Shown one piece after another: positions 44,331 through 52,782 of a stretch of DNA of 64,000 bases. Every line of letters begins with the position of its first letter. Position 1 is the stretch's first letter. The notes beneath the pieces were generated by a model. That model ran no database searches. It saw only the letters and a list, made by a program, of their open reading frames with translations, and was not told where the DNA came from. The position numbers and the translations under genes were made by a program. Source of the stretch: Spirosoma sp. KCTC 42546 (GTDB lineage: Bacteria; Bacteroidota; Bacteroidia; Cytophagales; Spirosomataceae); the NCBI RefSeq assembly GCF_006965485.1, contig NZ_CP041360.1, positions 744,001 through 808,000 on the forward strand, written 5' to 3'.

Positions 44331-45386
44331 ATGTTTATCTCGACTAAAAGAACCCTTGTTGCCATCGCGTTGGTTGGTGTTGGCATCAACGCTGGTATTT
44401 GCCAGACAACAGCCCCAGCTAAGCCCAAACCGCTCGTTACCGATATCTACACGGCTGATCCCTCAGCGCACGTGTTTAACGGGAAGATTTACATTTATCC
44501 ATCGCACGACATTGAAGCTAATGTGCCGCAGGACGACGAAGGGGGGCATTTCAACATGCGCGACTACCACGTTTTTTCGATGGATAACATCAATGGCAAG
44601 GTAACCGATCACGGCGTTGCACTGGATCTTAAGGATGTGCCCTGGGCGGGTCGGCAGATGTGGGCACCCGATGCGGCTTATAAAAATGGAACCTACTATC
44701 TCTATTTTCCCGTAAAGGATAAAGAGGACGTGTTCCGCATGGGTGTAGCAACGAGCAAATCGCCGACAGGGCCCTTCAAAGCCGAACCGGCTCCCATTCC
44801 CGGCAGCTATAGTATCGATCCTGCCGTTTTTACGGATAGCGATGGCAAAACGTACATGTATTTTGGTGGTATCTGGGGTGGGCAGCTTCAACGCTGGTAT
44901 ACAGGCAAGTATGACAAAAGCCTGAAGACCGATTTAGGGAAAGACAAGGACAATGAACCCGCGCTGAGCGCTAAGGTTGTGCGGATGAGCAAGGATATGC
45001 TCAAATTCGACGAGCCGGTTAAAGATGTAAAAATCATTGACAAGAACGGGAAACCACTGCTGGCGGGCGACCATGACCGGCGTTTCTTTGAAGGGGCCTG
45101 GATGCACAAGTACAACGGGAAATATTACTTCTCGTACTCAACCGGCGACACGCACTTTCTGGCCTATGCCACCAGTACGTCACCCTATGGCCCCTTTACT
45201 TATCAGGGTACATTCATGAAACCCGTAACGGGCTGGACGACTCACCATTCCATTGTTGAATTTAAGGGGAAATGGTACATCTTTTACCACGACGTCGAGT
45301 TATCGGGACAAACGCACTTGCGGAATATTAAAGTACGCGAGCTGAAACGGAAGGCCGATGGATCGATTGAGATGATTACACCCTAA
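44331..45386 (+). CDS. GH43 family glycosidase (xylosidase/arabinofuranosidase type)
   Basis: Exported five-bladed propeller enzyme of 351 residues. The ATG at 44331 begins a signal peptide (MFISTKRTLVAIALVGVGI); an earlier GTG at 44262 would only add a poor extension. The three catalytic acids of GH43 are visible: base Asp43 in YTADPSAHVF, the pKa-tuning Asp163 in SIDPAVF and acid Glu254 in FFEGAWMHKY. The WAPDAAYKNGTYYLYF motif is typical. Likely activity is beta-xylosidase or arabinofuranosidase on xylan oligosaccharides. It converges with the unknown glycosidase gene. Confidence 0.92.
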   Translation: MFISTKRTLVAIALVGVGINAGICQTTAPAKPKPLVTDIYTADPSAHVFNGKIYIYPSHDIEANVPQDDEGGHFNMRDYHVFSMDNINGKVTDHGVALDLKDVPWAGRQMWAPDAAYKNGTYYLYFPVKDKEDVFRMGVATSKSPTGPFKAEPAPIPGSYSIDPAVFTDSDGKTYMYFGGIWGGQLQRWYTGKYDKSLKTDLGKDKDNEPALSAKVVRMSKDMLKFDEPVKDVKIIDKNGKPLLAGDHDRRFFEGAWMHKYNGKYYFSYSTGDTHFLAYATSTSPYGPFTYQGTFMKPVTGWTTHHSIVEFKGKWYIFYHDVELSGQTHLRNIKVRELKRKADGSIEMITP

Positions 45387-45396
45387 CGGCATTTAC

Positions 45397-45638
45397 TTTT
45401 GTCATACTGACGAAGGATGCAACTTAAAGCAGACTGATTGCCTAGCTAGGACATGAGTATTTCAATTTAACCGCAGAGAACGCTAAGGCAACTCCGCAAA
45501 GAGCGCGAAGAGGTTGCGTGAATTTATTTGAGACCTTTGCGGAGATGCCTTAGCGTTCTTTGCGGTTAAGCTAAAGCTATAAAAAATAAGTTTAAACAGA
45601 TTCCATATTGAGTTGCTTCCTTCGTCAGCATGACAAAA
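45397..45638. repeat. Nested palindromes, family A inside family B
   Basis: Outer arms are family B (TTTTGTCATRCTGACGAAGG, about 28 bp, two mismatches). The loop contains a complete family A palindrome (45467-45501 paired with 45535-45569, 35-bp arms, two mismatches, starting TTAACCGCARAGAACGC). The compound sits between the convergent ends of the GH43 and unknown glycosidase genes. Confidence 0.92.
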
Positions 45639-45672
45639 AATAAACTACTTGAGTTAGGCTCAAATCTACCCC

Positions 45673-47850
45673 TTACTTCCCCGTAACAAACTGGGCTTTC
45701 TCAGCGATCTCAATATCCTTCGCTACCTCAGGGCGAAGTTTCTCCCAGTGAAAGCGGAGTTTATTGTTCTCCGCCCAGGTGTGGCCTTTCTGTTCCGTCA
45801 GATGCACCAGCGGCATATCGTTATATAGCGGTCGGGTGATGGTAACCACTTCATCCCAATAGCGGAGAGCAGCTTTCAAGTGCTGAATAGCCGCCTGTTT
45901 TTGAGCTTCCTGCCCCGAGGTACGGTACGTTTGCAAGGCTACAGCTGCCTGTAATTTTTCGGCAACATGCAGACCCAGATTTGACCAGACCTTAACATCG
46001 GCAACTTCATACTGCAAGGATCGATTCGCTGAGGTGTTTATTGGTTTTACAAGTTGCAGCGCCTTCTGACAATCGCGTTCCAGCATCCTGGCCAGAATGG
46101 GTGGCGTAATTTTGTCCGCCCCAAATGAACCCCCAGCCGTTGTCGTTTTGACGTAATCACTGACGGACACATAGGTTGGGTCAAGTGTGGGCTGTGTGAT
46201 CTGCTGATTGACAGAGATGTAAGAAACGTTCTTTTGCGCATCAAACGCCATCATCCCTTCGCTGTAAAGCGAAAAGTCCCAGGTGAAGTCGATTGCAGAC
46301 GCCAGCCGTAGCGGGGTTGCAGAGGCCAGGGCGTAAGCTTCCAGTAACGAAGCTGCCGATGCACCGTAACGACGAATAAATTCGGCGTTGAATAGCGCGT
46401 TGGGTGTGGCGGGATTATAGAGCAAACGTCCCCATAATTTGTAAAACAGCCATTGCCGTTCAAACGCGTATTTCCAGTTAACGGGAGCGCTGGGCGTGGT
46501 AAAATAGTCTTTGGCCGGAATGTAGGTTTCCGAACCCAGAAAATAGCCACCCACATACGACTGGTTGTTGGCGGCAATATGCGCCCGGACAAAATCGGGG
46601 ACACCCCAGCGCAGGCAAAAGAAATCTTCGTTACGAACTGTCCAGGTAATTTTGTAGGCGGTTGGGTCTGGTTTAAAATACGTATCATACAGTTTCCCGC
46701 CATGTACTTTCACTAGTGTGGGCGTCGAGTGCGCGTGCGACCAGTTATACTTTAAATCCGCCCAGATTGGCCCTTCAATGAAGTCTAAATTCCCTTCCCT
46801 CTCAATGGATTTTCGGGTTAGTTTTTCGGTCTCAATACTCGTAACGCCTAACGAACCGGTTGTACTGGAAAACGGAATCCGGTGAATGAGCTTGGTTTTC
46901 CTACCTGCCTGCCGCATTCCGTCAAGGATCGTTGCCTTCATCCAGTCTTCGCGTTGTTGTGGCGACATACCGCCCATAGCCTCCCCCAATGTCAATCCAA
47001 ATCCAGTCAGTTCTGGGTATTCCCGAAGCACCTGCGTGACGCATTCCCGTGTGTACTGCTTGACAATGGCCGAGGTGTCGCCGTCGATAAAGTGATGATG
47101 ATCCAGGTTATTTAGTCTGGGATTTACGTTGTAGGCTTTCGAAAATTCGGGGCTGGTGAAAATATTAAACGGAACCAGATACGTGTCAATAGCCCGCTCG
47201 TGCGCCATCCGAAAAATCGCATGGAACAACGTCTGCCATTCCTTCATCTGCTGCTCGTTGAACGGCGTGGCCTTCGGGAAATTCGTTGGCCTGATCATGA
47301 ATGTATATGGATGCAGATTCCATAAACTCAGCGCATTGAATCGATTGGCGACCATCATATCCAGAAACGCTTTCCAATAGAGGGTGTCCCGACAGGTTTC
47401 GTAATGTAGATCGAGGGCGTCACTATGGCGGTATGTATCCCAGGGTAAATCGAACTTAATGGCGCGTAGCGGTAAATGCGGTTGTTCGGTTCGGGAGCTA
47501 ATCGCGTTCAGCGAAACGCCATTCTGCACATCCTCGGCTACCGAAAGCGCTCCATAAATCAACCCCCGAACATCACCACCGGTAACCGTGATGCGGTCAT
47601 TTTTCCGTTCGAGCGTGTATGATTCCGGACCTACGTTTACCTTAACGGAAGCTAGCTGAATGGTATATGTAGCTGTGCCCGCATCGTTGGTTATAATGAA
47701 TTTGCGCGCACGAAAGGCTTTGGTAAGCTGCTCGGCTGCATACCTGCTTTGCGGAGACGGTTCCGTTTGCTGAATGAATACGCGCTGGGCAACACTGTGG
47801 AGCGTAACGCTGATTGACAGGAGAAGCATGGTAAGGAGCTTGATTTTCAT
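45673..47850 (-). CDS. Putative glycoside hydrolase of unassigned family (GH20/GH67-like N-domain plus TIM barrel)
   Basis: Exported protein of 725 residues with a signal peptide ending in SVAQ. Residues about 22-110 resemble the small alpha/beta domain that precedes the barrel in GH20 and GH67 enzymes (YTLERKNDRITVTGGDVRGLIYGALSVAEDV). A barrel-like region follows (about 120-470) with LPLRAIKFDLPWDTYRHS, ANRFNALSLWNLHPYTF, candidate acids in GFGLTLGEAMGG and FIEGPIWADLKYNWSH, and GGYFLGSETYIPAKDYF. A helical C-terminal region completes it. I do not recognise the characterised family. Being in a glucuronoxylan PUL that lacks GH67 and GH115 makes alpha-glucuronidase a reasonable guess, not a finding. 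Last gene of its operon. Confidence 0.7.
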   Translation of the reverse strand: MKIKLLTMLLLSISVTLHSVAQRVFIQQTEPSPQSRYAAEQLTKAFRARKFIITNDAGTATYTIQLASVKVNVGPESYTLERKNDRITVTGGDVRGLIYGALSVAEDVQNGVSLNAISSRTEQPHLPLRAIKFDLPWDTYRHSDALDLHYETCRDTLYWKAFLDMMVANRFNALSLWNLHPYTFMIRPTNFPKATPFNEQQMKEWQTLFHAIFRMAHERAIDTYLVPFNIFTSPEFSKAYNVNPRLNNLDHHHFIDGDTSAIVKQYTRECVTQVLREYPELTGFGLTLGEAMGGMSPQQREDWMKATILDGMRQAGRKTKLIHRIPFSSTTGSLGVTSIETEKLTRKSIEREGNLDFIEGPIWADLKYNWSHAHSTPTLVKVHGGKLYDTYFKPDPTAYKITWTVRNEDFFCLRWGVPDFVRAHIAANNQSYVGGYFLGSETYIPAKDYFTTPSAPVNWKYAFERQWLFYKLWGRLLYNPATPNALFNAEFIRRYGASAASLLEAYALASATPLRLASAIDFTWDFSLYSEGMMAFDAQKNVSYISVNQQITQPTLDPTYVSVSDYVKTTTAGGSFGADKITPPILARMLERDCQKALQLVKPINTSANRSLQYEVADVKVWSNLGLHVAEKLQAAVALQTYRTSGQEAQKQAAIQHLKAALRYWDEVVTITRPLYNDMPLVHLTEQKGHTWAENNKLRFHWEKLRPEVAKDIEIAEKAQFVTGK

Positions 47851-47891
47851 GGCCAGGGTAGGATAGTACGAACGTAGACGTTTGCGCCATC

Positions 47892-48689
47892 CTATTTCTG
47901 TTTTGATTGATGAGCCTTGGTGTATTGGGCTACGTCCATGAATGGCGCTACCCAGATAGTCGAAGCGTTCTGTTTGAGATACCCTACCAGCTTGTTGTGC
48001 TCGGCCAGTGCGACATTCAACGAGTGCCCACCACCCACGCCGTGAAACAGAAAAACAAGCAGCGAATTGCTGGCTTGTGCCTGTTTCACTAACTCAATCA
48101 TCTGCTCACCGGTCTGGCCATTAATACCGTACGCCCCAATGTCTGCCAAATTGATTTCGGTTATTTTCTTCATCTCGCTTTTGGTCCCTCGGGCGGCCAC
48201 AAAATCGCCCTCTACGGTTTTGTAGTAATCAACGTCGCCAATTTTGGTGTCGCCACAGGGGTAGGCAAAGGTTCGGGTGCTTTGGCCATCGAGGGTTTTA
48301 AGCAGGATGTTGGTCATCCTCATTTCGTCGGTCATTCGCTGAACCGTGTACTTGCTCAAATCATTGGCGGGCTTCACCCACTCGCGGCCAGGGGTATTGC
48401 CTATGCACGGATGAAATAGCGTATGATTCGCTAACTCATGACCGTTAACGGCCGCTGCTTTCCAGCGGGCTATGTTGTTGGCAAAGCCGGGGAAATAGCC
48501 TGATAAATAGAAGGTTCCTTTCAGTCCTAACGAGTCCAGAACCGGAATGACATTATCCAGGTGCACTTCTAAGGCATCGTCGTAGGTAAGCACTATGGCA
48601 CATTTTTTACCGTTCCAGACGGCTGAGTTTTGTGCGAATGTTAGCGTGTATGCAAAGATGAAAGAGCAGAGTAAGATTGTTTTTTTCAT
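47892..48689 (-). CDS. Polysaccharide deacetylase family protein (CE4)
   Basis: Exported NodB-fold deacetylase of 265 residues with a signal peptide ending in TFAQ. The metal-binding motifs are present: the catalytic and metal-binding Asp pair in LTYDDALE (motif 1), His pair in HELANHTLFHP (motif 2) and RTFAYPCGD (motif 3). The late LVFLFHGVGGGH matches motif 5. In a xylan PUL the substrate is more likely acetylated xylan than chitin or peptidoglycan. It lies 41 bp upstream of the unknown glycosidase in the same direction. Confidence 0.88.
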   Translation of the reverse strand: MKKTILLCSFIFAYTLTFAQNSAVWNGKKCAIVLTYDDALEVHLDNVIPVLDSLGLKGTFYLSGYFPGFANNIARWKAAAVNGHELANHTLFHPCIGNTPGREWVKPANDLSKYTVQRMTDEMRMTNILLKTLDGQSTRTFAYPCGDTKIGDVDYYKTVEGDFVAARGTKSEMKKITEINLADIGAYGINGQTGEQMIELVKQAQASNSLLVFLFHGVGGGHSLNVALAEHNKLVGYLKQNASTIWVAPFMDVAQYTKAHQSKQK

Positions 48690-48700
48690 AGGTCGTAAAG

Positions 48701-49168
48701 TTTTTTCTGACAGGATTTACAGGATTTCTTCTGTCTCCCGACGTTCCGACGTTCTCGCTTGGCTTTGCCGAGTGAGGGCTATTGGTTCAAGGGCCTCTGG
48801 CCGGTCGAGGTAATAAACTAAAACGGGCCAGAGGCCCTTGAACCAATAGCCCTCACTCGGCAAAGCCAAGCGAGAACGGGGGTATGTTTTTGACAGGATA
48901 TTAAATCCCTCTGTGATGTCAGGTGCTAATACCTGACACCTTAGGTTTCTCAAAACCTACTATTCTCCGACGTTCTCGCTTGGCTTTGCCGAGTGAGGGG
49001 TATTTTTTTAACGGCCTCTGGCCGGTCAATGCAATGCACTAAAACGGGCCAGAGGCCCTTGAACCAATAGCCCTCACTCGGCGTAGCCAAGTGAGAACGG
49101 GGAACGGGAGCTTGTCGGCTTTAAGAAGCCGACACAACCGAAAAAATCCTGTTAATCCTGTCAAAAAA
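48701..49168. repeat. Large nested palindrome cluster, families D, G and F
   Basis: Fills the whole gap between two co-directional genes. Family D arms (ACAGGATTTACAGGATTT on the left, AATCCTGTTAATCCTGTC on the right) enclose two family G palindromes. The first (48750-48878) has perfect 53-bp arms starting CGTTCTCGCTTGGCTTTGCC. The second (48971-49099) is a degraded copy. Between the two lies a partial family F element (GATGTCAGGTGC and AGGTTTCTCAAAACCT). A small hairpin GTCGGCTT-AAGCCGAC is near 49.12 kb. No coding capacity is credible. Confidence 0.93.
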
Positions 49169-49170
49169 AA

Positions 49171-52100
49171 TCATTTTCTCCTTGGCAACAGGCATTTATT
49201 TAACCGTAATCCCTGCGAGTTGACTACTGTTACAAGTAACATTTCCTTGTTTTTACTCTTCATTAACACCGACGACCGGGCATCTCCCCGAATCAACAGG
49301 CCGCTTTCGGCTGGATTTAGGGGTTTGAAATGACCGTGACCGTCGCCCAGCAGCACCGCACCCACCGACGCATCTTCGCGACCCATGTTCACTTCGTTGG
49401 GATAGAAATTGCCTGTTAACACGGCATCCAAATGGCCGTCCTGGTTAAAGTCATGCACCACAACGCCAAAAACGGGTGATTCTTGAACGATTTGCGGTAA
49501 GGCATGAACGACGAATTTACCATTACCCTGATTCTCAATATAGGCACTTTGCAGATAGGTCGCCTGTGCCTGATAAGCATCCTGCCGATCATCGTCAGAC
49601 AGCAGTTCATCAAACGTTACGGCTGCGTACTCTGCGAACCGCTGGTATTTTCGTCTGAACTGGATAACCTGCTGATTCAGCGCATCGCGCGGTACGGCTG
49701 GATACGAGACTCCATTGATGTAATAACCCATCAGTGGGTCCATGGTCCCGTCTTTATTGAAATCTTTGGCGATGATGTTAACGGGTTCGTCCGCTGAAGC
49801 ATGATAAAGCGTGTTCAGTCCTTCGTTGCCAGCGATGTAATCCATATCGCCATCGTGGTCAAAATCACCTTGTGCCAGACTGTTCCACCAACCCGCGGTG
49901 TTTGGAATTTGGAGGAGCGATGAGGTCGCCTTAAAGCTGCCTTTCGTGTTTTTGTAGATAGTTAGGGGCATCCATTCGCCTGCCAGCATGAGGTCAGCCC
50001 AACCGTCGTTGTCGTAATCGGACCAGAGTGCTGAACAAACCAGACCTGCCTGCATTAGCGATGGGCAAAGCTGTTGGGTCACATCGGTAAAGTGAGCGCC
50101 TTGTGGAGATGAGTCGTTGCGCAATAAGTAGCTCCGGGCGGGTAGGGGATACTGGCCGGGAATCTGGCGACCGCCTACGAACAGATCGAGATCATTGTCG
50201 TGGTCGAAATCATAGGCAACTACACAGGAACCACTGCCGGAAACATCGGGTAACGTAGTTGTGGGGGCCAGGCTAAAATCGCCCTTGCCATTGTTCAGGT
50301 ATAGCTCATCCTGATAAACTGCTTTCTCAGTGACCGGTCGTTCGTTGCTGCCATATACCACATATAAATCAAGGTCTTTGTCGCCGTCGGCATCGAAAAA
50401 CAGCGCACTTGTGGCTTCCTGGGTAGCCTGAGCCGGAAACGGTCGTTTAACAAAACCACCGTTCGCAGTTTGCGCGAACAGGCAAGCCGGACTTCCCCGA
50501 TACGATCCACCTACGAAGCAATCATCCAGCCCATCACCATTGACATCACCAACGGCCAGCGCAAAACCCGAACGCGACAGCATTTTATGCATGGCCGCCG
50601 TTTGCTTAAAATCGACGAAGTCCGATTCCCGATGCACAAAGTCGATTGGGTACGAAGCTGTTACGTCCGAAAAAAGCGTTGATTGCGGAGCAGCCGGAGT
50701 TGGGTTTGTCGTTGCTGTTGCCTGCTGATAAAAAAATGTAAGTGTCTGATTAGTTGTAAGCTGGCGTCTGGTTTCGGTACGCCCACCCGGCCAGTCAATT
50801 TGTAGGGAATCAATCTTGTCCTGCTTACCTAGCCCAAAATGGAGCGCAGGTTCTACTGAAGACAGGTATCCGCGCACCACCGATAATTCCTGGTATTGCA
50901 TCTGACCCGCTCGCCAAAGGGTAATTTTGGCCCCTATGCCCTGACGATTGGCCGAATTGCCCTGGAGGTTGATGGTCAAATAATGCTGAGAGGGTGACTG
51001 CTCACGACTTCGGTTTCGATAGATAAGCGCTTCGGCATCTACGTTGTTGATTACGAGATCCAGGTCGCCATCGTTGTCGAAATCGGCGTAGGCAGCCCCG
51101 TTTGCAAATGATTCGGTATTGAGGCCCCACTGCTTAGAGACATCGGCGAACGAGCCATCCCCTTTGTTGCGGAAGGCGTAATGCGCGAGCGGAATCTCGG
51201 GTACTTTTTCTAGTAAATCGAGTCGTTTTTTCGTGTTGTATTCGGTGGTGCCGAAGCCGGAGAAGTCTTCGGTAAAGTTGATGAAATCGCGGTCGGTGAC
51301 GTTTTTGCGATAGCCGTTGGTGATATACATATCGTTCCAGCCATCGTTGTCGTAGTCGGCCAGGAGGGCCGCCCAGCTCCAGTCGGTTTGTGCCACGCCC
51401 GCCATCAAGCCAACCTCACTGAACAGGGGTGTGTTAGGACCGGCCAGATTGCCCAAATTGAGTTGGAGGGAATTGCGCATGTACTGCATCTGATTGCCGT
51501 AGGGTGCAGAAACGCTCATTTCTTTGCGGTCAAAATCCTGCCCGTTCAGCATCATTTTGAGTCGTTTATTTTCTTTCGGCAGCATGTCCAACTGCATCAG
51601 ATCGGGTCGGCCGTCGTTGTTAAGATCGGCCGCATCCACGCCCATGCCATACATACTGGTGTGAGCCGTAGCCTGTTTGATAACGTTGGTGAAATGGCCG
51701 TTTCCGTCGTTCTGGTACAGAATATCGCTGCTGGTAAAATCGTTGGAGCAGTAAATGTCCGGGTAGCCATCTTTGTTGAAATCGCTGATAACCAGGCCTA
51801 ATCCAAGTTCGTCGTAGGTGATGCCTGCCTGCTGCGAAACGTCGCGAAAAATGGGATGTCGGGCTGGGCCAATACCTTCGTTCCGATAGAGTTTTCCGGT
51901 ACTCGGATGTGTTCCGTCTGAAACAACCGGGCGAAGGTGAGCGGGATTTTGATAATCGGGAGCGGTGTTGAGCAGGAAGACGTCTAAATCGCCATCGAGG
52001 TCGTAATCGAAAAAAGCCGATTGTGTGGTGAAGGATGGATCGGCCAGGCCGTATTCAGCCGCTAGTTCTTTAAAAACAGGTTTGCCATTCGTAAGCCCCT

Positions 52101-52563
52101 GATTAACAAATAATAGATTCTTCGTTTGTTTCAGTGCCGGATGGCTTGCCACCGAAATATACAGATCCAGCCAGCCATCCTGATTAATATCCGTAACCAC
52201 CACGCCCGAACACCACCGATCGGTAGTTAACCCAGCCGATTCGGTAATGTCGGCAAACTCAAAACTGTCTTTAGATTGTTTTCTCTGATTCAGATACAGG
52301 CGGGAACTGACCTGATTGCCGGTGAAGAACACATCGGGGAAACCATCGTTATTAAAATCCCCAATGCCAACGCCCCCACCATTGTAGAAATTGGTGAACG
52401 TAAAGCCGTTTAGCTGTTCGGTTGGGGTCAGCGAATTTGCAAACGTTATATGCGTCTGGGTACTGGGAAGCTGCTCAAAGAGGGTAGGAGCGGACTGCTG
52501 ACAGGCCGTGAATACGCTGCTGAGACTGCCAATCCAGATAACCTGTAACCACATCTTTTGCAT
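49171..52563 (-). CDS. FG-GAP/VCBS repeat lipoprotein with UnbV/ASPIC domain
   Basis: Surface lipoprotein of 1130 residues; the lipobox FTAC gives Cys21. Two FG-GAP/VCBS propellers flank a UnbV_ASPIC domain (about 525-615, with NRQGIGAKITLWRAGQMQYQ, RGYLSSVEPALHFGLG and DSLQIDWPGGRTE). Calcium-loop motifs of the DxNxDGxxD type recur more than ten times, for example DFNNDGFPDV, DINQDGWLDL, DFNKDGYPDI and DFDHDGDMDY. This CRTAC1-like architecture often accompanies SusC/SusD pairs in Cytophagales; a glycan-binding or adhesive role is plausible but unproven. It follows susD after two palindromes. Confidence 0.88.
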   Translation of the reverse strand: MQKMWLQVIWIGSLSSVFTACQQSAPTLFEQLPSTQTHITFANSLTPTEQLNGFTFTNFYNGGGVGIGDFNNDGFPDVFFTGNQVSSRLYLNQRKQSKDSFEFADITESAGLTTDRWCSGVVVTDINQDGWLDLYISVASHPALKQTKNLLFVNQGLTNGKPVFKELAAEYGLADPSFTTQSAFFDYDLDGDLDVFLLNTAPDYQNPAHLRPVVSDGTHPSTGKLYRNEGIGPARHPIFRDVSQQAGITYDELGLGLVISDFNKDGYPDIYCSNDFTSSDILYQNDGNGHFTNVIKQATAHTSMYGMGVDAADLNNDGRPDLMQLDMLPKENKRLKMMLNGQDFDRKEMSVSAPYGNQMQYMRNSLQLNLGNLAGPNTPLFSEVGLMAGVAQTDWSWAALLADYDNDGWNDMYITNGYRKNVTDRDFINFTEDFSGFGTTEYNTKKRLDLLEKVPEIPLAHYAFRNKGDGSFADVSKQWGLNTESFANGAAYADFDNDGDLDLVINNVDAEALIYRNRSREQSPSQHYLTINLQGNSANRQGIGAKITLWRAGQMQYQELSVVRGYLSSVEPALHFGLGKQDKIDSLQIDWPGGRTETRRQLTTNQTLTFFYQQATATTNPTPAAPQSTLFSDVTASYPIDFVHRESDFVDFKQTAAMHKMLSRSGFALAVGDVNGDGLDDCFVGGSYRGSPACLFAQTANGGFVKRPFPAQATQEATSALFFDADGDKDLDLYVVYGSNERPVTEKAVYQDELYLNNGKGDFSLAPTTTLPDVSGSGSCVVAYDFDHDNDLDLFVGGRQIPGQYPLPARSYLLRNDSSPQGAHFTDVTQQLCPSLMQAGLVCSALWSDYDNDGWADLMLAGEWMPLTIYKNTKGSFKATSSLLQIPNTAGWWNSLAQGDFDHDGDMDYIAGNEGLNTLYHASADEPVNIIAKDFNKDGTMDPLMGYYINGVSYPAVPRDALNQQVIQFRRKYQRFAEYAAVTFDELLSDDDRQDAYQAQATYLQSAYIENQGNGKFVVHALPQIVQESPVFGVVVHDFNQDGHLDAVLTGNFYPNEVNMGREDASVGAVLLGDGHGHFKPLNPAESGLLIRGDARSSVLMKSKNKEMLLVTVVNSQGLRLNKCLLPRRK

Positions 52564-52580
52564 AAAACGGCTTGTTGGGT

Positions 52581-52694
52581 TGTGGGGTCAGTTTCTCAAA
52601 ACCGACACTGCGAGGTTTCTTAAAACCTCATTTATACTAACTAGAGAGGTTTTAAGAAACCTCACAGTGTCAGATGTTAGCATCTGACACCACA
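52581..52694. repeat. Composite palindrome, family F
   Basis: Same design and orientation as the element at 37.8 kb: outer TGTGGGGTCAG with CTGACACCACA, inner GAGGTTTCTTAAAACCTC with GAGGTTTTAAGAAACCTC, and a side hairpin TGTCAGATG-TTA-GCATCTGACA. The central loop sequence differs between the two copies while the stems are kept. Confidence 0.9.
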
Positions 52695-52702
52695 GACGCA
52701 AA

Positions 52703-52776
52703 AATGAATAATGGATAATGTACAATGAATAAGTAGCATCGTAGCGTTATCCATTGCACATTATCCATTATTCATT
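52703..52776. repeat. Intergenic palindrome, family E
   Basis: 25-bp arms with one mismatch, starting AATGAATAATGGATAATG, loop of 24 nt. Heptamer period AATGNNN. It directly follows the family F element and ends six bases before the susD stop. Confidence 0.93.
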
Positions 52777-52782
52777 AATTAC

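Noticed and set aside
48595..49333. Plus- and minus-strand frames of 70-80 codons in the palindrome cluster
   Set aside because: They read through inverted repeats, share mirrored peptide fragments and have no start context, so they are by-products of the repeats.
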